A stretch of DNA of 64,000 bases from Mobilitalea torta (GTDB taxonomy: Bacteria > Bacillota > Clostridia > Lachnospirales > Lachnospiraceae), in contig NZ_JBNPXH010000013.1 of assembly GCF_050433395.1 (NCBI RefSeq), positions 62,001 to 126,000 of the forward strand, given 5' to 3'. The notes beneath the pieces were generated by a model that searched no databases, was not told the DNA's origin, and saw nothing but the letters and a program-made list of their open reading frames with translations. Shown in pieces: positions 42,908 to 52,239 of the stretch. Within the stretch, counting starts at the first letter, position 1; every line of letters begins with the position of its first letter. The position numbers and the translations under genes are program-made.

Positions 42908-44296
42908 GTGGAGATTAAATGTTTAAAGGAATTTAATTTAGGAATCCAGTTGGGACAGGTCCGCTCGGTTCCGGTATCCTTAGGTAAGGATATGCCGGAG
43001 GCGGTATTATTTGTATACTCCAGTCAGGGAAATCTGGACCCATGGCCGGAGCTGTTTAACTATCCGACGGACACCTTAAAAATGGCGCTGTACACCATGG
43101 ATGGTGTAGTTATGTGGAAGAGAGATCTGGGAAACGGCGTTATTCCGGGCGTATGGTATACGCCGTTCATTTCTTTTGATTTAGATCAGGATGGCGTGGA
43201 TGAGATCTGGTTTGTCAACAACCTGAATCCCAACATTCCCTTCAGCCTGAATGCAAGAGTCTTAGAACGCATCAATCCTCTGACGGGAGAGACCACCGGA
43301 CAGTGGAAATGGCCGGATAATACCATTGACGATACCATGTCACATTCTTACCGTTTCTTTATCACCGGCGGATATGTTCATGACAAGCCGGTTCTGGTAA
43401 CCGCACAGGGAACCTACAGGGATATGTATTTGCAGGGATACGGCGAAGGCGTGGAGAAACGCTGGGATATTAAGATTCCTCATGATGATATGGGCGCGCG
43501 TTCCAGCCATCTGTGCCCGGTTTTGGACTTCAATCATGACGGAGTGGACGAGCTGTTCTGGGGAGAACGCCTGATCAGCCTGGATGACGGGCATGAAGTA
43601 TTCTGCGGAGACAAGGGAAAATATCTGGGACATTCCGATATTGTGGTTCCTTTTGAGGATAGTGAGACCGGGAAGAGATACATTTATACCTGCCGTGAGG
43701 ATTATGAGCAGGAAGGGGAGCCGAGGGTCGTTACTTATAATGAACAAGGCGGGAGAGAATGGACTGCGGTAGACAGTGTCGGCCATATGCACAATGGCTG
43801 GATTGCCAATATCGGTCCGGATTACCGGAAGGTAGCCATGGCGATGCGGATTACCCGCCGTGTCATTCATAACGCCATCGTGGATACGGAGCCGGAGGAT
43901 TTCTATTTTGATGCCGTGACAGGTGCTCCCTTAGAGCCGCCCCTGCCGTTCAAGGGAGATGAATTCATGCCCGTTGACTTCGATGGGGACGGTTATCACG
44001 AATTCTACGGAACCGGCGGCGATAAGAAGGGGTATATTGTAGACTGCACAGGTAAGATACATGGTTTTGCCGGCGGTGACGGTGTGGTCAGAAGCGGTAA
44101 GATTATGAAGCGGCCGGGTGAGATGCTGATGGTATTCTACCATGACGAGGGAAAGGTTCGTATCTGGGGGGATGCCAATGCGGCGGAAAGCGAATACACC
44201 AAGAAGAGATTTGCACACAGCTATCACTGGAGAATGCAGCATTTTATGGGAACCGGATATAATCATGGCAGCAGCCACATTACCTGCGGGATGTAA
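42908..44296 (+). CDS. Beta-propeller protein with Ca-type loops, lyase-like
   Basis: A 462-residue cytoplasmic protein of repeated beta-blades. Three DxDxDG-like loops (DLDQDGVDEIW, DFNHDGVDELFWG, DFDGDGYHEFYG) resemble FG-GAP/VCBS and rhamnogalacturonan lyase (PL11-type) propellers that bind calcium. True PL11 enzymes are larger and secreted, so this may be a related intracellular enzyme. Late motifs include HSYHWRMQHFMG. I prefer the GTG at 42908 behind TAGGAG to the ATG at 42875, which has no ribosome site. It lies between two of the large unknown paralogs. Confidence 0.7.
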   Translation: MEIKCLKEFNLGIQLGQVRSVPVSLGKDMPEAVLFVYSSQGNLDPWPELFNYPTDTLKMALYTMDGVVMWKRDLGNGVIPGVWYTPFISFDLDQDGVDEIWFVNNLNPNIPFSLNARVLERINPLTGETTGQWKWPDNTIDDTMSHSYRFFITGGYVHDKPVLVTAQGTYRDMYLQGYGEGVEKRWDIKIPHDDMGARSSHLCPVLDFNHDGVDELFWGERLISLDDGHEVFCGDKGKYLGHSDIVVPFEDSETGKRYIYTCREDYEQEGEPRVVTYNEQGGREWTAVDSVGHMHNGWIANIGPDYRKVAMAMRITRRVIHNAIVDTEPEDFYFDAVTGAPLEPPLPFKGDEFMPVDFDGDGYHEFYGTGGDKKGYIVDCTGKIHGFAGGDGVVRSGKIMKRPGEMLMVFYHDEGKVRIWGDANAAESEYTKKRFAHSYHWRMQHFMGTGYNHGSSHITCGM

Positions 44297-44379
44297 GAGA
44301 AGGATGTTAGTCTGGGAAAGGTTTGGGCAGCCGTGTGAAAACGGCTGCTCTCAGACGATAAAGGGAAGGGGCAGACATT

Positions 44380-46824
44380 ATGAACACATCGGATTTAACT
44401 TATACCGTGGGGACAGGCGAATACCTGACAAGCTGGCTTATAAGCAAGGTGCTGGAGACTCCTTTTCTTGCGAAGCCGGTACCTACGCAGTTCCCGGGTT
44501 ACCGTCCGGGGGTAAGTGTAAAGGATGAAGAAGGAAAGGAAAGAAAATCTCCCGCCAAGGAGGAATTCTTAAGGAGGGGAGAGTTTAAGGCTTCCGGTTA
44601 TCCGGCTGACATAGTGATGGATAAATTATATTACCCCTTTGATACGAACCGCGTGGATCTTTCGGGCTTCTGGGATTATCCGGCGGATATCCGTTTTTAT
44701 GCCAGGGCTTATGTAATGCCTGTCAAAGCCGGAATGCAGGAGCTTGAAATCTTTGCTTCCGGGGCGGTGAAGGTATGGGTGAATAACAGACTTGCGGAGG
44801 AATTCTATCCATATGAGTCCAATATTGAGCAGAGTCACAGGTTCCGGGTATATCTGCAGGAAGGGAATAACGAAATTGTTGTCGGCTGTAATGATTATGG
44901 AGAGCGCAATATTGTTTTTAAGTTTGGACTTAAAAATTGGGGAGAGGACCTTAGGGTATCCCTGCCGATTCAGGCGGACGTGGATCGAATCACCCGGGTA
45001 AACAAGAGTCTGCAGGCTTGTTATCTGGATAAATTAAGCTATAGCGAGGGAGACCTCCGAATATGCACAGACCTGCCCTTTCCGGATGCGGTGGAGTTAA
45101 AGGTACGCATTTGCGGCATGGATAAAAGCTTCCGGGCAGAAAAAGAGCAGACTGAAATTATCTGGGGCAGGGTCAAGGAGCTTCTGATTGGTTATCATGA
45201 ATTGGCTATCCGCACGGAGGTGGATGGTGTGGAGCTCAGGACAAGTCTTTGGGCGGAGTTTTATCCGAGGGAGCGGGAGATAGGAACGCCTGCGCTTTAT
45301 GAGGAACGGGCAAAGGCGGCCATTCATTTTGCAATTCACAATGGGAACCCATCCTTTGACAGCTATGTGGCTGGACTCTATCTGGGGCGCAATGAATATG
45401 AACGCTGCCGTAAAGCGATAGAACAGGATGTAGAGATGGTCAACCGGCGCGCGGACTGCGCCGACTTCAAGCTTCTGCGGATTATATGGATACTGTATAA
45501 GTTCAGGCCGGTTTTATCCGGAGAGCAGATTGCAGGCTTTGAGGCCGCTTTGCTGAATTTCCGGTATTGGTATGATGAACCGGGCAATGACGCCATGTGG
45601 TTTTTCAGTGAGAATCACGCTCTTGCCTTTCATGTGGATGAGTATCTGGCCGGACAGCTGTTCCCGGAGAAGGTGTTCCCCAACAGCGGCATGACGGGCA
45701 GACAGCATATGGAGAAGGCCAGGATACGGATCGTAGAGTGGTTTGAAAAGCTGATGGAATTTGGATATAATGAATGGAATTCCTCGGCTTATATCTCCGT
45801 GGATGTGCGCAGCTACATCACCCTGTATGAACTTGCCGAAGATGCGCAGTTAAAGGAACGGGCAGAAAAGGCGCTGGATCTGACCTTTGAATTGTATGCA
45901 CAGAACAGCTTCTGCGGTGTTCTCGGTACCTCCAACGGCAGGGCATACCGATCCGACCTGCTGGGCAACCGGTGCATGGGGGCAAACAGCCAGATATGGC
46001 TGGCCTGGGGCTGCGGGTGCATGAATCAGGAGATCAGCCCTGCCATCTATATTGCCATGTCCGGCTATCAGCCGCCCAAACAGCTTGGCGCTGCGGCAGA
46101 TTGGATGAGTACGGACAAATATATGATATCCAGACTGCAGGGAACCTTTAAGGTGCCTACGACCCTTTGCAAGACCGGGGACTATATGCTTGGCTCCTGT
46201 ATCTCTCCGCGAACCGGTTACTTTGGTTCCCAGGAGCATCTGATCAATCTCTTCCTGGCGGATGCGGATACCCGTATCTGGATTAATCATCCGGGAGAAG
46301 GTAAGATTTTCGGACAGCGCAGGCCCGGATATTTCAACGGTAACGGCTTGACGCCTCTCGTAGATCAGCAGCAGAATACCGCGGTGGTAAGCTATGAGTT
46401 CCCGAAGGAAATGCTGGAACGGGCGGAGGTCCCCTTTACCCATGCTTTCTGTGACACAAGGGAATGTGATGAGACAGTTCTTGACGGCAATTGGCTGTTC
46501 ATCCGCAGAAAAAAGGCATATGCGGCACTGTATTCCGCCAATGGACTGGAAGAGAGTGACAAAGCACTGTTAAAGGGCAAAGAGTTTATTTCCAGAGGCA
46601 TTAACAGTACCTGGTTTGTGAAGGTGACCTGTGAGACGGAAGCAGGGAGCTTTGGGGCATTCCGGGATTACATGAAGGAGCATACGCCTGTATGCAGGGA
46701 GCATCAGCTATATTATACGGATTATGAATTTGGTGAAATGAAGTTTTCACTTTTGGAGGAGGGATATATACGGAAGGCTTTGAATTCCCCTGCGGCCAGG
46801 GAGCTTGGATTACGAAGTTTATGA
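44380..46824 (+). CDS. Unknown PUL protein, SENH family, second copy (814 aa)
   Basis: The second of three paralogs. N-terminal beta-sandwich (about 95-195; ASGAVKVWVNNRLAEEF, NDYGERNIVFKFGLK), helical centre with FRYWYDEPGNDAMWFFSENH (about 391-410) and NEWNSSAYISVD, then GRAYRSD, and a C-terminal beta domain with TRIWINHPGEGKIFGQRRPG. No signal peptide. Pairwise similarity with the other two is spread over the full length, so all three are likely enzymes of one fold with different linkage preference. The stop overlaps the ATG of the third copy. Confidence 0.75.
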   Translation: MNTSDLTYTVGTGEYLTSWLISKVLETPFLAKPVPTQFPGYRPGVSVKDEEGKERKSPAKEEFLRRGEFKASGYPADIVMDKLYYPFDTNRVDLSGFWDYPADIRFYARAYVMPVKAGMQELEIFASGAVKVWVNNRLAEEFYPYESNIEQSHRFRVYLQEGNNEIVVGCNDYGERNIVFKFGLKNWGEDLRVSLPIQADVDRITRVNKSLQACYLDKLSYSEGDLRICTDLPFPDAVELKVRICGMDKSFRAEKEQTEIIWGRVKELLIGYHELAIRTEVDGVELRTSLWAEFYPREREIGTPALYEERAKAAIHFAIHNGNPSFDSYVAGLYLGRNEYERCRKAIEQDVEMVNRRADCADFKLLRIIWILYKFRPVLSGEQIAGFEAALLNFRYWYDEPGNDAMWFFSENHALAFHVDEYLAGQLFPEKVFPNSGMTGRQHMEKARIRIVEWFEKLMEFGYNEWNSSAYISVDVRSYITLYELAEDAQLKERAEKALDLTFELYAQNSFCGVLGTSNGRAYRSDLLGNRCMGANSQIWLAWGCGCMNQEISPAIYIAMSGYQPPKQLGAAADWMSTDKYMISRLQGTFKVPTTLCKTGDYMLGSCISPRTGYFGSQEHLINLFLADADTRIWINHPGEGKIFGQRRPGYFNGNGLTPLVDQQQNTAVVSYEFPKEMLERAEVPFTHAFCDTRECDETVLDGNWLFIRRKKAYAALYSANGLEESDKALLKGKEFISRGINSTWFVKVTCETEAGSFGAFRDYMKEHTPVCREHQLYYTDYEFGEMKFSLLEEGYIRKALNSPAARELGLRSL

Positions 46825-49058
46825 TAAGCAGCCTGCGGGAACAAATATTTGTAAGTGAACCGGGAGTCTATGATGCCTCCTGCAAAGTAAATGGAGCATG
46901 GAATCAGATTGTTTCCCCCACCAGAAAGCAGTTTATCCGGGAAGGAGAATTTATCCGCCGCCCGGACGAAAGCTATGCATGCGGGCAGCTATATTTCCCA
47001 TTTGAAGGGGAGAAGGTAGAGTATTCCGGGTTCTGGATGCGACCTACCCAGCTTGATTTTGGAGCCAGGGTAAGTCTTTGTGCCAGGGAGAAGGGGGAAT
47101 ATCCCTTTCTCCTTAGCACCTGCGGCGGAGCTAAATTATATATAAACGGAGTGTTGCAGGGAAGTCTCATGGGATATGAGCGGAATCAGGAGGTTCGCCT
47201 GGAGCTGTCCCTTCCCCTGAAGAAGGGGGAAAACAGCCTGTATATCCAGTGCAATGACCTTGCGGAAAGAGATACCCAGGTGTACTTTAAATTGCGCTAC
47301 CTGGGATCGAAGGAACTGACAGGGAAGATACCTGCCAGTGTGGATATGGAAGAGCTGGAGCGGGTCAGGTCAATTTTGGCAGGGGTTTACCTGAAAAGGT
47401 TTCATTATCAGGCGCCGGACATATCGCTGTATTTTGACAAGCCGGTGGAAGGGGGGCTGGACGCGGAAGTGGAACTTGCCTTCACCGATGCCCATACGTC
47501 TCTATCCAAGCGCTGTAAATCCGTACATCTGGCTGACGGCACCCGGATGGTTGAGATTGGTGATCTGATATACCGGGATGCAGGTATGGTGAGGGTAACC
47601 CTATCTTCCGAAGTCTCCGGGTTACAGCTCAAACGCTCCCTTCAATTCGAGTACTATGATGAGAGCATTATGGATGCGGTACGGGAAGCAAAACCAGCGG
47701 AGAGAAAACACAATATCCTGCTGTTTTTGGCCAAGCATGGCACCCCGGTCTTTCAGAGGGCGCTGGCGCTTTTTGAAACAGGCGGTGATAAACAGACCGC
47801 CATGGAGATTGTGAGAGAGGAACTTGTAAGGATCAATAACCGGTTTGATTGCAGTGATTTCCGGCTTCCGGCCTTCTTCTATGCCCTGGAAAGTCCTCAT
47901 GTGCCCGACGAGGTGAAGGCGGGGCTTGAGGAAGCGCTTCTTCATTTCCGGTACTGGTATGACGAGCCGGGCAATGATGTCATGTGGTTTTTCAGTGAAA
48001 ATCATGCCCTGTGCTTCCATGCGTGTGAATTCCTGGCAGGGGAGCGCTATCCGGAGCGGATATTTGCGTGCAGCGGGATGAAGGGCTTTGAACACAGGGA
48101 GAAAGCTAAGGGGCTGCTTTGTAAATGGTTTGACAATTTCCTGGCAAACGGCTTTTCAGAATGGAATTCCTCGGTATATATTCCAATTGATGTCATAGGG
48201 CTGCTGGCCTTATATGATCATGCCAGGGATGCACAGATACGCCGGTATGCCAGGGAAGCGTTAGATAAGACCTTTGATATCCTGGCATGCAATAGCTTTA
48301 AGGGCATTGTGGCTGCAAGCTACGGTAGGATTTATTTTAAGAATCTCATCGGGCGGAGGACGAGTGAAGCCTCTGCGTTGAATTTTATTGTAAGCGGGGA
48401 AGGCTGGCTGAACCAAAATTGCTATTCCACCGTACTAATGGCGTTATCCGGTTACCGTCCGGAGAAGGCTTTGCTGAGTTTATACAAGGCGGATGATGCA
48501 GGAAGCATAAATGAATCTGTACAAGGCGAAGAAAAAGTGCGATTATATAGTTATAAGACCGCAGACTATATCCTGGCGAGCGCCATCGGATACCGCCCGG
48601 GAGAAAGAGGGCAGCAGGAGCATGTGCTTCAGCTTATGGTTCAAACCTGTGATACTCAGATATGGATTAACCATCCGGGGGAAGCGGTGTATTTTGGAGA
48701 AGGACGCCCCAGCTATTTTGCAGGGAACGGAACACTGCCCCTTGTGGAACAGAATAGAAATGCTGCCAGGCTGACCTATGATTTGCTGGAACAGGAGGTG
48801 TCCTACACCCATGCCTATTGTCCGCTGTATCAGTTTGATGAGTGGATAGCAATGGGAGAGTGGCTGTTCCTGCGGAAAGGGAGAACCGGTGTAGGGCTCT
48901 ATGCCCGGAATGGCTTGACGATAACCAGGGAAGGCCCCCTGAAGGATTTGGAGGTTATATCCCATGGAAAGCATAATGTCTGGTATGTGACCGTTGATAA
49001 TATGAAATCCGAAGAGCTGCTTTCCGAGTTTGGGGAGAGGATCATGTGTGAAGTGTGA
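46821..49058 (+). CDS. Unknown PUL protein, SENH family, third copy (745 aa)
   Basis: The third and shortest paralog, lacking about 60 residues at the N-terminus compared with the others. It has the beta-sandwich (CGGAKLYINGVLQG, CNDLAERDTQVYFKLRYLG), the helical core with FRYWYDEPGNDVMWFFSENH (about 377-396), SEWNSSVYIPID and YGRIYFKN, and the beta domain with DTQIWINHPGEAVYFGEGRP. The ATG overlaps the stop of the second copy (ATGA), so they are translated together. It is the last structural gene before the LacI regulator. Confidence 0.75.
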   Translation: MISSLREQIFVSEPGVYDASCKVNGAWNQIVSPTRKQFIREGEFIRRPDESYACGQLYFPFEGEKVEYSGFWMRPTQLDFGARVSLCAREKGEYPFLLSTCGGAKLYINGVLQGSLMGYERNQEVRLELSLPLKKGENSLYIQCNDLAERDTQVYFKLRYLGSKELTGKIPASVDMEELERVRSILAGVYLKRFHYQAPDISLYFDKPVEGGLDAEVELAFTDAHTSLSKRCKSVHLADGTRMVEIGDLIYRDAGMVRVTLSSEVSGLQLKRSLQFEYYDESIMDAVREAKPAERKHNILLFLAKHGTPVFQRALALFETGGDKQTAMEIVREELVRINNRFDCSDFRLPAFFYALESPHVPDEVKAGLEEALLHFRYWYDEPGNDVMWFFSENHALCFHACEFLAGERYPERIFACSGMKGFEHREKAKGLLCKWFDNFLANGFSEWNSSVYIPIDVIGLLALYDHARDAQIRRYAREALDKTFDILACNSFKGIVAASYGRIYFKNLIGRRTSEASALNFIVSGEGWLNQNCYSTVLMALSGYRPEKALLSLYKADDAGSINESVQGEEKVRLYSYKTADYILASAIGYRPGERGQQEHVLQLMVQTCDTQIWINHPGEAVYFGEGRPSYFAGNGTLPLVEQNRNAARLTYDLLEQEVSYTHAYCPLYQFDEWIAMGEWLFLRKGRTGVGLYARNGLTITREGPLKDLEVISHGKHNVWYVTVDNMKSEELLSEFGERIMCEV

Positions 49059-49228
49059 GGGGGGATTATGTCCTTTGCCGGGCAGCCTTTGAACGGGGAT
49101 AACCATTTACAGAAAAGAGGGATTCTTATATTTTTAGCTTGATTGTGATGGCAGGCATGTAATATGATAGGAATAGGTTTGTATGTGTGCAGGGAAGCAA
49201 TCATTACAATGAAGAAGAGGTGGTATGA

Positions 49229-50272
49229 ATGACGACTGAAGAATTGGCCAAAATCATAGGGGTTTCGCGGGTCACTCTCTCCAAGGTTATCAACGGTGCG
49301 GGCGGAGTGTCTCCCAAGACTGAGAAAAAGATACGCAAATATATTGATATGTATAATTTTGAACCAAACAGCAAGGCAAGGAGTCTTGTCGGCAAGGAGG
49401 AACAGATTATAGGTTTATTCTCTGCGTATTCGGACAAGAATTCAGGCGCCGGCGACAATATCACCTCCCACTTTGCGACAGAGATGATTAACCTGGTTGT
49501 AAGCAATGCCCAAAAGTGCGATTATAAGACCCTTGTGTATCTGACGGAGCGGGAAAAGGATGTTAAATCCATAGAGCGCATCCTGAACGGCAGTCTGGTG
49601 AGAGGTGCGGTACTGCTGGGTTATGATACCGGGAGTGCGGATATCAGACGTCTTGCGGAGCGCGGATATCCCCTTGTCCTGGTTAATCAGGAGAGGGATT
49701 CCTATTATGAGAATGTGGTGGTCGTCAATATGGACGATCAGGTATCCGCTTATTATGCAATTGAAAGACTTGTGCAGAACGGGCATAAGAATATCCTGTA
49801 TATAGGCTGCGGCAGGCCGCGTCTTCCGGCCATCCGCAGGCACGAAGGGGTCAAATCGGCGGCGGGGAAGTGCCGGAACCAGATAGAGAAGCTGATGGAA
49901 ATTGACTGTGACTTCAGTGAGGAAAAGGCATACCGGGAAATCTACCGGATGTACAGCAGCCCGGAGGCGGACAAGCCCACAGGTATCTTCGCCGCCAATG
50001 ATATTATGGCAATCGGCGCGATGAATGCCTTGAAGGATCTGGGGTATGAGGTTCCCCGGGATGTGTCCGTTATTGGCTTCGATGATATATCCATATCCAA
50101 ATATCTTACACCGGGACTTACGACGATGCGGTGCAATTTTGATAGAATTGCATCGGTGAGCGTCAATTCCCTGATTGATCTGATTGAACACCGGAATGCA
50201 GTGAGGCATGTGGAGCTTCCGGTAGAATTCATTGAACGCGGGACCCTGGGTAAAGCCAAGGGAACGGAGTAG
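49229..50272 (+). CDS. LacI-family regulator of the locus
   Basis: A 347-residue repressor. The LacI helix-turn-helix with hinge helix covers residues 1-55 (TEELAKIIGVSRVTLSKVIN, then FEPNSKARSLVG), followed by a periplasmic-binding-protein-like sensor (to about 345) with GIFAANDIMAIGAMNAL and VIGFDDISISKYL. GAAGAGG lies upstream of the ATG. By position it controls the PUL; the dyad at 33620-33635 is a possible site. The inducer would be a degradation product. Confidence 0.92.
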   Translation: MTTEELAKIIGVSRVTLSKVINGAGGVSPKTEKKIRKYIDMYNFEPNSKARSLVGKEEQIIGLFSAYSDKNSGAGDNITSHFATEMINLVVSNAQKCDYKTLVYLTEREKDVKSIERILNGSLVRGAVLLGYDTGSADIRRLAERGYPLVLVNQERDSYYENVVVVNMDDQVSAYYAIERLVQNGHKNILYIGCGRPRLPAIRRHEGVKSAAGKCRNQIEKLMEIDCDFSEEKAYREIYRMYSSPEADKPTGIFAANDIMAIGAMNALKDLGYEVPRDVSVIGFDDISISKYLTPGLTTMRCNFDRIASVSVNSLIDLIEHRNAVRHVELPVEFIERGTLGKAKGTE

Positions 50273-50299
50273 GGATATTTGCTATAAGAGTAATTTGCG

Positions 50300-50338
50300 G
50301 CTCCCTGTCAAGCTGCGCTGAGCAGCATGACAGGGAGC
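50300..50338. terminator. Strong hairpin after the LacI gene
   Basis: GCTCCCTGTCA (50300-50310) pairs with TGACAGGGAGC (50328-50338), with a second inner stem (AGCTGC/GCAGCA). No T-run follows, so it may be a weak terminator or an mRNA-stabilising fold between LacI and MFS genes. Confidence 0.55.
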
Positions 50339-50385
50339 AAGATATATAGGTTAGCACGTGTAAAATATGAAATGGAGTGCAGGAG

Positions 50386-51729
50386 ATGACTGAAAGTACA
50401 TACCGTATGCATGCGGGTAAGTTTATGGAAAAGCGTAAAATCCGGATGCTGTTTTTATTATGTGTAAGCGTTTATTTTATTACTTATCTTGGGAGACTGA
50501 ACTACTCGGTTTCTTTAGTAGAAATTATCCGTGCCGAAGGATTTGATAAGGGAAAAGCGGGAATGATCGGTACAATGTTTTTCTTTTCCTATGGGATAAG
50601 TCAATTATTCAGCGGATTTCTGGGAGATAGGTTGTCCGGGAAATGGCTGGTATTCGGAGGTCTTACGGTGTCCGGCCTGTCTAATGTGCTGATGGGAATG
50701 CTTCATGCGCCGGAGCTTATGGCGGCGGTATGGTGTGTGAACGGACTGGCACAGGCATTTATCTGGTCGCCTTTGCTTCACATCATCTGTGAATATATGC
50801 CGGAGGAGGAAAGGACAAAGAGCTGCCTGCATCTGAATTATTCCGTTCCCCTTGGAACAGTGGCTTCTTATGCATTGAGCGCGGCTCTTATCAATGAGCT
50901 TAACTGGCGATGGGCCTTTTATGTACCGGCTGTCTGCCTATGTGTCATGGCAGCCGTATGGTATGTGAGCATGGGCCGTGTGGAGCGTTATGCGAGACAG
51001 ATGGGCAGCAGGGAAGCCAGGACAAAGGAAGCGGTCATAGAGCCGGCCGGGGCAGAGGAGGCAGAGAAGAGCAGGGAGGTAGGAGAAAAAAGCAGGGCGG
51101 CAGAAGCCAAGCCATATTCCTGGAAGCAGCTTCTGATCGCTTCCGGCTTATGCGGCCTTCTTCCTGCCTTATTTGTACAGGGAGCGTTGAAGGACGGTGT
51201 GGCAACCTGGGTTCCGACCTTTTTACAGGAGAATTACGCTACCAGCTCCATGGTATCCATCCTCAGTACCATGGTGATTCCGGTGTGCAATCTGTTCGGC
51301 GTGGCACTTGCATCCATGGCGGGCAGACTGCTCCGCAAGGATGAGATATTCGGGTCGGCAGCTTTCTTTGGGGTATGCGGGGCTGCATTGCTGGCGCTTC
51401 TATTATGGGGACAGAGCTGCATGCCGGTGGCCCTTGCCATGTTTACCCTGTGCACTACGGCTATGATGGCAGTGAACACCATGCTGACGGCGGTCATGCC
51501 CTCCCGGTTTGCCAGGACAGGCAAGGCCTCCAGTATATACGGCATCATCAACTCCTGCGTATATGCAGGATGTGCAGTTTCCATGTATGGGATCGGAGCA
51601 CTGTCTACTGCATATGGCTGGAATGCCACCATCCGGATATGGGTAATCGGAGCATTTTTATCCATGGCGGTCTGCTTTGCCGTAAGCCGTAAGTGGCGCA
51701 CCTTTGCTAGAAAGGCTTTGGAAATCTAA
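50386..51729 (+). CDS. MFS transporter (GlpT/UhpT-like)
   Basis: A 447-residue permease with twelve transmembrane helices. FITYLGRLNYSVSLVEI in helix 1 and FSGFLGDRLSGKWLVFGGL after helix 2 match the organophosphate:phosphate antiporter type of the major facilitator superfamily. A charged loop of about 50 residues (EEAEKSREVGEKSRAAEA) joins the halves. The start is the ATG at 50386 behind TGGAG; the GTG at 50377 overlaps that site. It follows the LacI gene on the same strand and may export or import a sugar phosphate or uronate. Confidence 0.85.
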   Translation: MTESTYRMHAGKFMEKRKIRMLFLLCVSVYFITYLGRLNYSVSLVEIIRAEGFDKGKAGMIGTMFFFSYGISQLFSGFLGDRLSGKWLVFGGLTVSGLSNVLMGMLHAPELMAAVWCVNGLAQAFIWSPLLHIICEYMPEEERTKSCLHLNYSVPLGTVASYALSAALINELNWRWAFYVPAVCLCVMAAVWYVSMGRVERYARQMGSREARTKEAVIEPAGAEEAEKSREVGEKSRAAEAKPYSWKQLLIASGLCGLLPALFVQGALKDGVATWVPTFLQENYATSSMVSILSTMVIPVCNLFGVALASMAGRLLRKDEIFGSAAFFGVCGAALLALLLWGQSCMPVALAMFTLCTTAMMAVNTMLTAVMPSRFARTGKASSIYGIINSCVYAGCAVSMYGIGALSTAYGWNATIRIWVIGAFLSMAVCFAVSRKWRTFARKALEI

Positions 51730-52004
51730 AAGAATAAAAAATATCGCCCAACCGACCTTTTATATTTCCGATATTCCTCACCAAATACAGCGGCCATGAG
51801 AAAACTTAAGATCTGCAATGCAGCCATTGAAAAGGTGGCAGCTTTAAGCAGCCTTTCGATGATGAGGGTTCGTTTCGGTTTATCGCCGCATCCCAGCCGG
51901 TCGCTTGTTATGCCTTGTCTTTTCAGCATCAGCTGTTTGCCCAGATAACTGCCATAGAATAGTACATAAACGAGAATTCCGAAATAGATCAGGTTGCCCA
52001 TCAT
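51726..52004 (-). pseudogene. ICMT-like methyltransferase with its middle deleted
   Basis: A ribosome site (AAGGAGGATA) and ATG start the N-terminus of an isoprenylcysteine carboxyl methyltransferase-like membrane protein (QGITSDRLGCGDKPKRTLII). At about residue 70 it jumps to the family's extreme C-terminus (FGEEYRKYKRSVGRYF). The region with the catalytic His and SAM site is missing, about 100 residues. It overlaps the MFS stop by four bases on the opposite strand. Possibly translated but inactive. Confidence 0.65.
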
Positions 52005-52072
52005 TATCCTCCTTATATTTCTTAATCAGTAATATACTCATTGGTTGATTCATCCAAATAAGATTAGCATTC

Positions 52073-52170
52073 CTACTTTTCTTCTCTTATATGTTCCAGT
52101 CCTTTTTCAAAAATTTGTTTGATATGATCGTCCGCTAAAGAATAGTAAACATGAACGCTTAATATCATTG
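52073..52170 (-). pseudogene. ArsR-family regulator, C-terminal remnant
   Basis: The minus-strand frame ends HVYYSLADDHIKQIFEKGLE and HIREEK, the typical last helix of ArsR/SmtB repressors. No helix-turn-helix part remains. ArsR genes often precede ICMT-like genes, so both are relics of one former operon. Confidence 0.55.
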
Positions 52171-52178
52171 TGAGTAAT

Positions 52179-52225
52179 AAAAAAGTGTCCTCGAATGATG
52201 ATCTCAGATATCAATCGGGGACACT
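52179..52225 (-). terminator. Terminator of the AraC gene
   Basis: AGTGTCCTCGA (52184-52194) pairs with TCGGGGACACT (52215-52225), and on the minus strand ends in TTTTTT. Confidence 0.8.
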
Positions 52226-52239
52226 CTTTACATGGAATA

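Noticed and set aside
45850..46443. Minus-strand frame of 197 codons inside the second large PUL protein
   Set aside because: Same reason: antisense shadow of a well supported gene, without ribosome site.
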